From assembly GCA_947474005.1 (NCBI GenBank), contig CANJHI010000035.1, forward strand, positions 1-36,823: 36,823 nt of DNA. The letters are read 5' to 3'. The DNA is from Alphaproteobacteria bacterium (GTDB lineage: Bacteria > Pseudomonadota > Alphaproteobacteria > Reyranellales > Reyranellaceae). Made by a program: the position numbers and the translations under genes. Each line of letters begins with the position of its first letter. Position 1 is the stretch's first letter. This document shows positions 15,439 to 23,314 of this stretch, piece by piece. The notes beneath the pieces are model-generated. The model saw only the letters and a program-made list of their open reading frames with translations, was not told the origin of the DNA and ran no database searches.

Positions 15439-16695
15439 CTATTTGGTCGGTGCGTAGGGATAGATGATGTTGCCGGTCTTGTACTTGGTCGGCCACAGGA
15501 TCACCTCGGTCTTGGGATCGGTGAACTGCTCGACGCCGTTGCCTGAGACCCCCTGGAACTGCACGGCCATGACCTGCGCCGTCGACCATTCGCCCTCGGC
15601 ATTGAAGCTTATGTCGCCGACCACGGTCTTGAAGGTGTTCTTGCGGCAGTATTCGGCGAGCTTTTCGTCGTTGGTGCCGCCGGTCGCCTTCACCGCTTGT
15701 TCGATCACCTGCATGCGCGCATAGGCAAAGGGCGGCAGGTAGTAGCCCAGCAGGTCGACGCCGGCAGCGGCCGATTTCGTCTGGTACTTCTTCACGAAGT
15801 CACGGCCCTCGTCCGAGGCGAAGCCTGCCCATGGCAGCCAGAAGTCGTAGACCACGATGCCGTTGAGCAGCGGGCCGAGCTGGGTCTTGATGGCCGTCGC
15901 CTGCAGGCCGACCATGCCGCCGCCGTAGACCTTGGGCTTGAAGCCGATTTCGTGGCTCGCCCGGATGATGCCGACCGAGTCGGCCGGATAAGAGCAGGCG
16001 AGGAAGATGTCGGGATTGGTGGCGGCTATGGCGCGCACGATCGGCGTATAGTCGGACGTCGTCGGCGGATAGGTCTTGTCGTAGACGATCTTGAGACCCA
16101 GCCGTTTGATCACGTTGCGTGCGCCGTCCATGGCGTTGCGCGGAAACTCGGCATCGGCGCCGCACATGGCCACGGTCATCGGCTTGGGAGTCTGCGCCGC
16201 CGCCACCTCGAAGAAGCCCTCGGCAAACGACTCCTTGGGCCGCGGTCCGCCGGTCGGTGTCATGGAGAAGTAGCGTTTGTAGTTGAACTCGCTGTTCACG
16301 GCGAGCCCGAGCAACCCGAAGAACGTCCGGTCGTGCTGCATGACGATCGGCATCGCCGGTGCGACCATGTTGGTGGCGTAGCTGCTGGCGATGATGTCGA
16401 CCTTATCGACGTCCAGGAGCTTGGTGTAGAGGCCCGGTACCGTCGAGGGGTTCGACTGGTCGTCGTAATAGATCAGCTTCACCGGCCGTCCGAGCAGGCC
16501 ACCCTTGGAGTTGATCTCCTCTTCCCAGATCTGCATCGCCAGAAGCGTTGCCTTGCCGTTGGGCGCCAGTGGGCCGGTCAGGTTCATGCTGAAGCCGATG
16601 GTGAACGGCTTGCCCTGGGCGCCGGCTGGGCCGGCGAAACTCGCGGCAGCACCGGCGACTGCCAGCTTGCCGAAGGTACGACGCTCGATGCGCAT
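15439..16695 (-). CDS. Liv-type periplasmic substrate-binding protein with Tat-like signal
   Basis: This is a 418-residue type I periplasmic binding protein for the adjacent Liv importer. The ATG at 16695 is chosen because GGGAGGA precedes it closely and a signal peptide begins right there. R5-R6 in ERRTFGKL, a hydrophobic AVAGAAASFAGP and a likely cut after A26 form a twin-arginine-style signal. The mature part has the family opening IGFSMNLTGPLAPNGKA and LIYYDDQSNPSTVPGLYTKLL. It is encoded convergently to livF, not inside the operon, so it may be regulated separately. The ligand is probably an amino acid, aromatic acid or other small carboxylate. Confidence 0.92.
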   Translation of the reverse strand: MRIERRTFGKLAVAGAAASFAGPAGAQGKPFTIGFSMNLTGPLAPNGKATLLAMQIWEEEINSKGGLLGRPVKLIYYDDQSNPSTVPGLYTKLLDVDKVDIIASSYATNMVAPAMPIVMQHDRTFFGLLGLAVNSEFNYKRYFSMTPTGGPRPKESFAEGFFEVAAAQTPKPMTVAMCGADAEFPRNAMDGARNVIKRLGLKIVYDKTYPPTTSDYTPIVRAIAATNPDIFLACSYPADSVGIIRASHEIGFKPKVYGGGMVGLQATAIKTQLGPLLNGIVVYDFWLPWAGFASDEGRDFVKKYQTKSAAAGVDLLGYYLPPFAYARMQVIEQAVKATGGTNDEKLAEYCRKNTFKTVVGDISFNAEGEWSTAQVMAVQFQGVSGNGVEQFTDPKTEVILWPTKYKTGNIIYPYAPTK

Positions 16696-16775
16696 AACCC
16701 TATCCTCCCATTTTGTATGTCGTTGCGGCGATCCTAACTCTCCTTGCCGCGACATGACAACGCCGGCCCGGCCGC

Positions 16776-18026
16776 CTACAGCAAGGGCGGCGGCCCGGGC
16801 ATGCCCAGCGCGTGCTGGCCGAACAGGGCGCCCTGGATGTCGGGCGAGAACATGACGTGGGCATTAGCGGCATGTGCGTCGCGAAACAGACGCTGCATAT
16901 TGCTGGTCAGGTAGAGACCGCCCGACCCGGCGATGCCCATCATGATGTCCACGGCCTCCAGGCACATCCGCACCGAGAAGAAAGCGTCGCGGCGGTAGCG
17001 GAGTTTGTCTTCGTGGGCGGCCTCGCGGCCCGCGCGGGCAACCGCCATGGCATGGTCGCAGACCTGCCGCATGATCATTTCGGCGGCGTCGATGCGCGCG
17101 CTGGCTTCCGCCACCTTGATTTGCACGGCCTGGCTGCCGCCCACCGGCAGGCCGGTTGTGGTGGCGTTGCGCTTGCGGGCGGCGCCCACCGTCTGTTCGT
17201 AGGCACCCTGCGCGCACCCGAGCATGACGCCGGACAGCACATAAGGGCCGAGCGCCAGCAGCGGCAGGCGGAAGACCGGCGTGGGATTGACCTCGGAGCC
17301 GGGGTGCGACTTGCCGTTGAACGCGCGGGCCGTGAGCGTGCGTCGCTCGGGCACGAACAGGCTCTTGACGGCGACATCCTGCGATCCGGTGCCCGACAGG
17401 CCGACGGCGTGCCAAGTGTCGATGACCTCGTACTGCGAGCGATGGACGAGGGCGAAGCGTTGGTCGACCGGGGGGCCGTCGTCTTGTTCGCGGACCATGA
17501 AGCCCAGCATGTTCCAGTCGCAATTGTCGATGCCGGAAGACAGCGGCCAGCGCCCGGTAACCACATAGCCGCCGTCGACCTTGTGGCCGCGGCCGTTAGG
17601 GAAGATCAGCGACGTGGCGATCAGCACGTCGAGCGAGACGTCCCATAACTCGCTCTGGGTCTCGGGCGGGAAGTAGCCCAGCATCCAGTGATGGCTGGCG
17701 AGATTGCCGAGGTTCCACGCTGTCGACGGGCAGACGCGCGCGATCTCGGCGCAGGCATCGACCAGGACGGCGAGATCGAGTTCGGCGCCGCCGACGCGGG
17801 CGGGCTGCATGATCCGGAACAGGCCCGCCGCATGCAGGTCGCGTTCGGTGGCCTCGGGCATGCGGCGCAGCCGTTCGCATTCCTGGGCGCGGGCGGCAAT
17901 GGCGGGTACGAGTTGGCGGGTGCGCTTGATCATTTCGGCGCCGTCGACGCCGGCAAAGGAGATCCGCTCTGCCGGCAAGGTCGGAGACCGCTCCCAGCGG
18001 CCTTCGCCTGGTTCCTGACTCTTCAC
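16776..18026 (-). CDS. Acyl-CoA-dehydrogenase-fold flavin-dependent monooxygenase (group D, HpaB-C2/HsaA/DszC-like)
   Basis: This is a 416-residue soluble flavoenzyme. The N-terminal helical domain has RTRQLVPAIAARAQECERLRRMPEATERDL and LFRIMQPARVGG; the middle beta domain has GGYVVTGRWPLSSGID and VGLSGTGSQDVAVKSLFVPE; the C-terminal helices have GSGGLYLTSNMQRLFRDAHAANAHV. This pattern fits two-component monooxygenases that use reduced flavin to hydroxylate phenols or other rings, rather than true acyl-CoA dehydrogenases, whose catalytic glutamate segment is absent. The GTG at 18026 is chosen because GGGGAGG lies six bases upstream and a longer frame would overlap the divergent gene. No flavin reductase partner is in the window. 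Confidence 0.78.
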   Translation of the reverse strand: MKSQEPGEGRWERSPTLPAERISFAGVDGAEMIKRTRQLVPAIAARAQECERLRRMPEATERDLHAAGLFRIMQPARVGGAELDLAVLVDACAEIARVCPSTAWNLGNLASHHWMLGYFPPETQSELWDVSLDVLIATSLIFPNGRGHKVDGGYVVTGRWPLSSGIDNCDWNMLGFMVREQDDGPPVDQRFALVHRSQYEVIDTWHAVGLSGTGSQDVAVKSLFVPERRTLTARAFNGKSHPGSEVNPTPVFRLPLLALGPYVLSGVMLGCAQGAYEQTVGAARKRNATTTGLPVGGSQAVQIKVAEASARIDAAEMIMRQVCDHAMAVARAGREAAHEDKLRYRRDAFFSVRMCLEAVDIMMGIAGSGGLYLTSNMQRLFRDAHAANAHVMFSPDIQGALFGQHALGMPGPPPLL

Positions 18027-18148
18027 TGTATGCCTCCCCGATTGGTCAACTTTGCGCCGACACTTTCGAGACGACAACCTTGATCCAGCCTTCGCCTGTG
18101 CCAGTTTCACGCCAAGTGGATGGAAGGTTCAGGGCCGGGGAGGCGGGG

Positions 18149-18994
18149 ATGCTGCAGCAGATAGTCGATCTCGAGGCCGAGGGCGGGGAATTCCATAGGC
18201 TTCTCGCCGCCGTGAAGGACGACGACTGGCAACAGGCCACCCTCTTCAAGGGCTGGACCATCAACGATATCGTCCAGCATCTGCACATGGGTGACACCAT
18301 GGGCCTTGCGTCGGCGACCGACTCCGCCCAGTTCGCGACGCTGCTGGCCGATATCCAGGCCAGGCGTGCAACGGGCCTCAGTCGCGTCGAGGAAACGCGC
18401 GAGCGGCTGGGCGGCCTCGCGGGAGCGCGCCTGCTGGAGCGTTGGCGAGTCACCCTCGACCGGCTCTGCGCGGGGCTGGCGGCCAAGGCCTCCGACGCAC
18501 GGCTGAAGTGGTCGGGGCCGGACATGGGCGTGCGCATGTTCGCTACCGCGCGCCAGATGGAGATCTGGTCGCATGCCCAGGCGATCTACGATCTGCTGGA
18601 TCTCGATCGGCCTGCTCCATCGCTTCGCCTCAGGAACATCGTCGAACTCGGCGTGCGTACCTTCGCCTGGGCCTACCGCAACCGTGGCCTGCCGGTGCCG
18701 CCCGTCGTACCCCATATCCGCCTTACGACGCCGTTCGGCGAGACCTGGGAATGGCACGCGCCGTCGGTGGGCCAGTCCGTTGCCGGGGAGGCGATCGCCT
18801 TTTGTCAGGTAGTTACGCAGATCCGCAACGTCGCCGACACGGCGCTGCTCGTCCAAGGCGATGGGGCGAGACACTGGATGAGCATCGCGCAGTGCTTCGC
18901 CGGGCCGCCCGAAACGCCACCGGCGCCCGGCACCCGCCAGCGCACCGTCAATGCCGTTCGAGAAGTCGTCCGAAGCCCGGGACACCGTCCCTGA
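18149..18994 (+). CDS. TIGR03084-type DinB-like / mycothiol-isomerase-N-like protein
   Basis: This is a 281-residue protein resembling the TIGR03084 family, whose N-terminal half is a four-helix DinB/MDMPI-type metal-binding bundle. LFKGWTINDIVQHLHMGD has the tryptophan, Asp and metal-ligand histidine of that fold, and MFATARQMEIWSHAQAIYDL holds the second histidine-bearing helix. Related proteins act as thiol-dependent isomerases or have no known role. The ATG at 18149 follows GGGGAGG; an upstream TTG frame to 18080 is possible but adds unconserved sequence. The 3' end overlaps the convergent maleate-isomerase-like gene by 47 bases. It may act on ring-cleavage products, given its neighbours. 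Confidence 0.72.
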   Translation: MLQQIVDLEAEGGEFHRLLAAVKDDDWQQATLFKGWTINDIVQHLHMGDTMGLASATDSAQFATLLADIQARRATGLSRVEETRERLGGLAGARLLERWRVTLDRLCAGLAAKASDARLKWSGPDMGVRMFATARQMEIWSHAQAIYDLLDLDRPAPSLRLRNIVELGVRTFAWAYRNRGLPVPPVVPHIRLTTPFGETWEWHAPSVGQSVAGEAIAFCQVVTQIRNVADTALLVQGDGARHWMSIAQCFAGPPETPPAPGTRQRTVNAVREVVRSPGHRP

Positions 18995-19688
18995 TTCCGG
19001 CCAGGCGGAGCGCATGCCAAAGCGTTGCCTGGGTCGAGGTGATCACCGGCTTGCCGAGTGCCTGTTCCAGGGCCGCGATCGCGGTATGGGAGCGCGTGTT
19101 GAGGCAAGAGATGATGAGCGCGTCCGAGCGTGCGTCGCAGCCCCTGAGGCCCAACTCATAAAGCGTTGCAGGCTCGGGCTCGGCCAGGAGGAAGCCGTCG
19201 GTGATGCCGAGATGGGCGCCACCGCGAACTTTTAGGCCCGCACTCTCGAAGTAGCGGTGCTCGGCGGCGTCGACTTCTTCGGTGTAGGGCGAGACGATGC
19301 TGACCGTGGCGGCGCCCAGCGTTTCGGCGGCCGTCAGGATGGCATGCGCCGCCGTCGTCGCCGGCACCTTGTGGGCCTCCTCGATCTCGGCCCGAAGATG
19401 GGCATCGTAATTCAGTCCCTGCACGATCGACGAGGCGGTGCAGCCATAGGCGATGACGTCCGGGAAGACACTGGAAAGCTGGCGGATCGCGCTCTTGCCC
19501 TCGGTGCGGTCCATTTCGATGAAGGCCTCAGGCGTGGTCGCGGGCGGAATGAACATGCGTGAGGCGAAGACGCTGACACCCGCCGGCACCGTGCGATGGG
19601 CCCAGGGCTCCATGACGGTGTTGACGCTGGGCACGACGATGCCGATCCGCGCCCGCCAGCCGTCGCCATTGAGGAATCGTTTCGACAT
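18948..19688 (-). CDS. Maleate-isomerase / arylmalonate-decarboxylase-like enzyme (Asp/Glu racemase superfamily)
   Basis: This is a 246-residue cytoplasmic enzyme of the Asp/Glu/hydantoin racemase superfamily. Opening IGIVVPSVNTVMEPWA matches the maleate cis-trans isomerase start, and the two catalytic cysteines are in place: C83 in YGCTASS and C195 in SCLNTRS. Maleate isomerases use these to convert maleate into fumarate, the last step of nicotinate and pyridine-type catabolism; arylmalonate decarboxylases keep only one. Both present favours an isomerase or racemase. It lies 10 bases after the SDR gene stop on the same strand, so SDR then isomerase is a likely operon. Confidence 0.82.
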   Translation of the reverse strand: MSKRFLNGDGWRARIGIVVPSVNTVMEPWAHRTVPAGVSVFASRMFIPPATTPEAFIEMDRTEGKSAIRQLSSVFPDVIAYGCTASSIVQGLNYDAHLRAEIEEAHKVPATTAAHAILTAAETLGAATVSIVSPYTEEVDAAEHRYFESAGLKVRGGAHLGITDGFLLAEPEPATLYELGLRGCDARSDALIISCLNTRSHTAIAALEQALGKPVITSTQATLWHALRLAGIRDGVPGFGRLLERH

Positions 19689-19698
19689 CTCGGGGCCT

Positions 19699-20430
19699 CT
19701 AGTTGAACGACATGCCGCCGCTCAGCGGCACGGTTTGGCCTGTCATATACGCATTGCCGATGACCATCAGCACCGCCTGGGCGCATTCCTCCACCGTCCC
19801 GAAGCGGCCGAGTGGAATGCGATTGGCGGCAGAGGCAAGGCCGGAGCGCACCATGTCGGTCTCGATCAGCGAGGGGGCCACGGCATTCACCGTGATGCCG
19901 TCCTTCACCAGACGCGCGGCATAGCCTCGCGTCAGCCCCTCCATGCCGGCTTTCGACGCGTTGTAGTGCACGCCGACACCGCCGGCACCGCGCGCCGCGC
20001 CAGAGGAGATATTGACGATCCGTCCCCATTTGCGGGCGCGCATTCCCGGCACAACGGCCTGGGTGCAAAGGAATGCCGACTTCAGGTTCACCGCGATCGT
20101 GCGGTCGAAGTCGTCCTCCGTGAGATCGTCGACGCCGCGGATGAGGGCGAGGCCTGCGTTGTTCACCAGCACGTCCACCGGCCCCAGCTCGCGCTCGACC
20201 GCAGCCACCATCGCCGACACCTCGGCCGATCGCGATACGTCGGCACCGATCGCCATTGCACGGCCACCCTTGCTGCGGATAGCGTCGACCACCTCCCTCG
20301 CTTCCTTGGCGCGCTCCCGGTAGTTCACCACCACGGCCGCTCCGGCATCGGCTAGCGCCATGACCACAGCACGGCCGATGCCCCGCGATCCGCCGGTCAC
20401 CAGAGCGATCCGTCCCGTCAACAACGGCAT
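19699..20430 (-). CDS. Short-chain dehydrogenase/reductase (FabG-like)
   Basis: This is a 243-residue classical SDR. It has TGGSRGIGRA (12-21) for NAD(P) binding, NNAG (90-93), catalytic N114, S143, Y156 and K160 (YNASK), and the C-terminal GQTVPLSGGM. R15 in the glycine loop and the NYRER sequence after strand two suggest NADP(H). The ATG at 20430 is chosen: GAGGGA lies upstream and the sequence begins one residue before the first strand; a longer frame upstream has no family-like sequence. Such proteins reduce 3-keto or other carbonyls. It is divergent from the 6-phosphogluconate dehydrogenase gene. Confidence 0.9.
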   Translation of the reverse strand: MPLLTGRIALVTGGSRGIGRAVVMALADAGAAVVVNYRERAKEAREVVDAIRSKGGRAMAIGADVSRSAEVSAMVAAVERELGPVDVLVNNAGLALIRGVDDLTEDDFDRTIAVNLKSAFLCTQAVVPGMRARKWGRIVNISSGAARGAGGVGVHYNASKAGMEGLTRGYAARLVKDGITVNAVAPSLIETDMVRSGLASAANRIPLGRFGTVEECAQAVLMVIGNAYMTGQTVPLSGGMSFN

Positions 20431-20524
20431 GATCTTTATTCCCTCGAGTTTCGTCCGATGCCTGCAGGTTGACGCATTGGACCGGCGTCGCCAACCTAGC
20501 TGCGCAGAGGAGAACAAATAGCAC

Positions 20525-21508
20525 ATGAAGATCGGCGTCATCGGCCTCGGACGTATGGGCGGAAATATCGTGCGGCGGTTGACGCGGGCGGGGCACGCCT
20601 GTGTCGTTTTCGACGCCAACCCGGAGCCGGGCGCGCAATTGGTGAAGGAGGGTGCTGCGGCCGCAGCTTCTGTTCCCGCCCTGGTCGAGGCGTTGGGACC
20701 GTCGCCGCGCACGGTGTGGGTGATGCTGCCGGCGGGCAAGATCACCGAGGACACGATCGCCCAGCTCGGCACGCTGATGAAGGCGGGCGATGTCATCATC
20801 GATGGCGGCAACACAAACTTCAAAGACGATGTGCGGCGTGCCCGCGAGCTGGCGCCCAAGGGCATAAAATATCTCGATATCGGCACGTCGGGCGGCGTGT
20901 GGGGGCTGGCGCGCGGCTATTGCCTGATGATCGGCGGCGATACCGAGACCGTGACCCGGCTCGATCCGATCTTTGCAGCACTAGCGCCCGGCCTCGGCGA
21001 CATCGAACGCACGGCGGGCCGCGAGGCTGCCGATCCACGCGCCGAGCGTGGCTACATCCATGCCGGGCCGGTGGGCTCGGGGCATTTCGTGAAGATGATC
21101 CATAACGGCATCGAGTACGGCATGATGCAGGCCTTCGCTGAAGGCTTCGACATCATGCGCCATCGTGCCGACGACAAATTGCCGGCTGACGAGCGCTACG
21201 ACCTCAATCTGGGCGACATCGCCGAGGCGTGGCGGCGCGGCAGCGTGGTGACATCCTGGTTGCTCGACCTCACGGCCAGCGCATTGGCCAAGGACGCGCA
21301 TCTGGAAGGCTTCTCCGGCCACGTCGAGGACAGTGGCGAGGGCCGTTGGACCATCGAGGCCGCAATCGAGGAGGCGGTGCCGGCGGACGTGCTGGCGGCC
21401 TCGCTGTTCGTGCGTTTCCGCTCGCGCCAGCAGCACACTTTCGCGGAAAAAGTTCTGTCGGCGATGCGGCTCGGATTCGGTGGCCACGTCGAAGCCCCCA
21501 AGAAATAG
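20525..21508 (+). CDS. 6-phosphogluconate dehydrogenase, short NAD-type (GntZ/YqeC-like)
   Basis: This is a 327-residue decarboxylating dehydrogenase making ribulose 5-phosphate, CO2 and NAD(P)H. GLGRMG (7-12) binds the nucleotide, DGGNTNF (93-99) and GTSGGVWG (120-127) bind substrate, and K190, N194 and E197 in [15 protein letters not shown] are the catalytic set. The acidic D30 after strand two (VVFDANPE) favours NAD over NADP. It is the short form, about 140 residues shorter than the classic Gnd. It begins the run of three LLM genes: 8 bases to the next ATG, with AGGAG overlapping its stop. It could supply reducing power for F420, but that is inference. Confidence 0.9.
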   Translation: MKIGVIGLGRMGGNIVRRLTRAGHACVVFDANPEPGAQLVKEGAAAAASVPALVEALGPSPRTVWVMLPAGKITEDTIAQLGTLMKAGDVIIDGGNTNFKDDVRRARELAPKGIKYLDIGTSGGVWGLARGYCLMIGGDTETVTRLDPIFAALAPGLGDIERTAGREAADPRAERGYIHAGPVGSGHFVKMIHNGIEYGMMQAFAEGFDIMRHRADDKLPADERYDLNLGDIAEAWRRGSVVTSWLLDLTASALAKDAHLEGFSGHVEDSGEGRWTIEAAIEEAVPADVLAASLFVRFRSRQQHTFAEKVLSAMRLGFGGHVEAPKK

Positions 21509-21516
21509 GAGTTTCC

Positions 21517-22362
21517 ATGCGCGTAGGTGTCTTCTACTTCCCGACCGACTACGGCATCGATATCGCCGAGTTGGCCCGTGCGCTCGAGGATCGCGGCTTC
21601 GACTCGCTGTTCGTGCCCGAGCACACCCATATTCCGCTCAGCCGCAAGACGCCCTTCCCGACGGGCGGCGAGCTGCCCAAGCGCTACTCGCATACCCACG
21701 ATCCGTTCGTGGCCTTAGCCTTCGCGGCGGCGGTGACCAAGAAGCTGAAAGTCGGCACCGGCATCTGCCTGGTGCCGCAGCACGAGCCGATCGGCACGGC
21801 CAAGGCCATCGCCTCGCTCGACCAGCTCTCGGGCGGCCGCTTCATCTTCGGCATCGGGGCCGGCTGGAACCAGGACGAGATGGAGAACCACGGCGTCCGC
21901 TACGCCGCTCGCTACAAGCAGATGCGCGAGCACGTGCTGGCAATGAAGGCGCTGTGGACCGAAGAGGCAGCGTCCTTCCACGGTGAGTTCGTGAATTTCG
22001 ATCCGGCGTGGTCGTGGCCCAAGCCGGCGCAGCGGCCACATCCGCCGATCCTGCTGGGTGGCGAGACCGACTACACGTTGAAGCGCGTGGTCGAATATTG
22101 CGACGGCTGGTTCCCGCGTCCGCGTAGCGGTTTCGAGGCCGCGACCGCGCTCGACCGACTGAAACGCATGGCAGAATCGGTGAAGCGTGATCCCGCGACC
22201 TTGACGGTCACCGTATTCGGCGCACCGCCGGAAGCCGCTGCCCTGGCGGCCTACGAAAAGGCCGGAATACCTAACGCGCTGCTGGCTATTCCCGACTTGA
22301 GCCGCGACGAGATCCTGCGCCATCTCGATACGATCGCGCCGCTGGCGAAGGCCCACGCATGA
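21517..22362 (+). CDS. LLM class oxidoreductase, TIGR03619 type, probably F420-dependent (copy 1)
   Basis: This is a 281-residue TIM-barrel protein of the luciferase-like family, in the subgroup annotated as probable F420-dependent oxidoreductase. Features are DSLFVPEHTHIPLSRK near residue 30, HDPFVALAFAAAVT, KVGTGICLVPQHEPI, SLDQLSGGRFIFGIGAGW, DEMENHG and RPHPPILLGG. Members reduce or oxidise C=C, carbonyl or nitro substrates with reduced F420, although some family proteins use FMN. The ATG follows AGGAGTTTCC. The gene overlaps the next by 4 bases (ATGA). It is closely similar to the copy at 23315, suggesting duplication. F420 use is supported by the cof genes in this window but is not proven. 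Confidence 0.85.
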   Translation: MRVGVFYFPTDYGIDIAELARALEDRGFDSLFVPEHTHIPLSRKTPFPTGGELPKRYSHTHDPFVALAFAAAVTKKLKVGTGICLVPQHEPIGTAKAIASLDQLSGGRFIFGIGAGWNQDEMENHGVRYAARYKQMREHVLAMKALWTEEAASFHGEFVNFDPAWSWPKPAQRPHPPILLGGETDYTLKRVVEYCDGWFPRPRSGFEAATALDRLKRMAESVKRDPATLTVTVFGAPPEAAALAAYEKAGIPNALLAIPDLSRDEILRHLDTIAPLAKAHA

Positions 22363-23291
22363 AGGTCGCCGTCGGCCTCGGTCTGATGGAGTTTCCGTTT
22401 GCCGGGGCCGCCGACTATTGGCGCTGGGTCGATCTCTGCGAGTCAGGTGGCGTCGATTCGCTGTGGCAGACCGACCGGCTAGTGAGCCGCCAGCCGATCC
22501 TCGAATGCCTGACGGCCGTGGCGGCGCTGGCCGGCCGCACGCGCCGGCTGCGCTTCGGCATGAACGTGGTGTCGCTGGCGCTGCGCGATCCGGTGTTGCT
22601 GGCCAAGCAATGCGCCACGGTCGACGTGCTGTCGGAAGGCCGCCTGCTGCCGGCTTTCGGCATCGGCAGTCCGCTCGGGCCGGAATGGCAGGCGCTCGAC
22701 ATCGACACCAAGACGCGCGGCCGCCGCACTGACGAAAGCCTCGAAATCATCGCCCGCCTGTGGCGCGAGGAGAGCGTCGACTTCGCCGGCAAGTATTACC
22801 GCCTCTCGGGCGCCTCGATCTCGCCCCGGCCGGTGCAGCCCGACCTGCCGATGTGGATCGGCGGTTCATCGGATGCCGCTGTCCGGCGCACGGCGCGCTA
22901 TGGCACCGGCTGGCAGGGTGGCGCCGAGGGGCCGGTCGAAGCGGGCCGGGTCGTCGCCGCCATAAAACTGGCCGCCGCCGAGGCCGGCCGTTCGATCGAT
23001 GAAGACCATTATGGCGCGGCCTTTCCATTCTATTTCGGCTCGGCCTCCGACAGTGTCGTCTCGGGCGCGATGGCCGCCTACGCCAAACGCACCAGCCGCG
23101 ATCCCGCACGCTATTTCGCCATCGGCGACGAGACGGCGATCCTCGACAGGATCGCCGAGTATGTCGATGTCGGCGTCCAGAAGTTCATCCTGCGGCCGGT
23201 GGGCGATGGCGCCAGTGTGCTCGCCCAGACACGGCAGCTCATCGAGAAGGTGTTGCCGCGGGTCGGCGTGAAATGGCCCAAAGCAGCGTAA
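22359..23291 (+). CDS. LLM class oxidoreductase, possible F420-dependent (distinct subgroup)
   Basis: This is a 310-residue luciferase-like TIM-barrel enzyme, more divergent than its two flanking paralogs. Visible are VDSLWQTDRLVSRQP, ALAGRTRRLRFGMNVVSLALRDPVLLAKQC, TVDVLSEGRLLPAFGIG and LPMWIGGSSDAAVRR. The stretch VDFAGKYYRLSGASI resembles the same region of F420-dependent glucose-6-phosphate dehydrogenase (Fgd), but this segment is widely shared in the family and the rest is not Fgd-like enough to claim the activity. Its start overlaps the previous gene (ATGA), indicating translational coupling, and the next gene follows 23 bases later. Confidence 0.8.
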   Translation: MKVAVGLGLMEFPFAGAADYWRWVDLCESGGVDSLWQTDRLVSRQPILECLTAVAALAGRTRRLRFGMNVVSLALRDPVLLAKQCATVDVLSEGRLLPAFGIGSPLGPEWQALDIDTKTRGRRTDESLEIIARLWREESVDFAGKYYRLSGASISPRPVQPDLPMWIGGSSDAAVRRTARYGTGWQGGAEGPVEAGRVVAAIKLAAAEAGRSIDEDHYGAAFPFYFGSASDSVVSGAMAAYAKRTSRDPARYFAIGDETAILDRIAEYVDVGVQKFILRPVGDGASVLAQTRQLIEKVLPRVGVKWPKAA

Positions 23292-23314
23292 CAAGGCGGC
23301 GTGAGGGGGAAACA

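Noticed and set aside
20431..20886. A 152-codon N-terminal extension of the SDR
   Set aside because: The added sequence is unlike SDRs, overlaps the divergent 6-phosphogluconate dehydrogenase gene, and a good ribosome site precedes the ATG at 20430.
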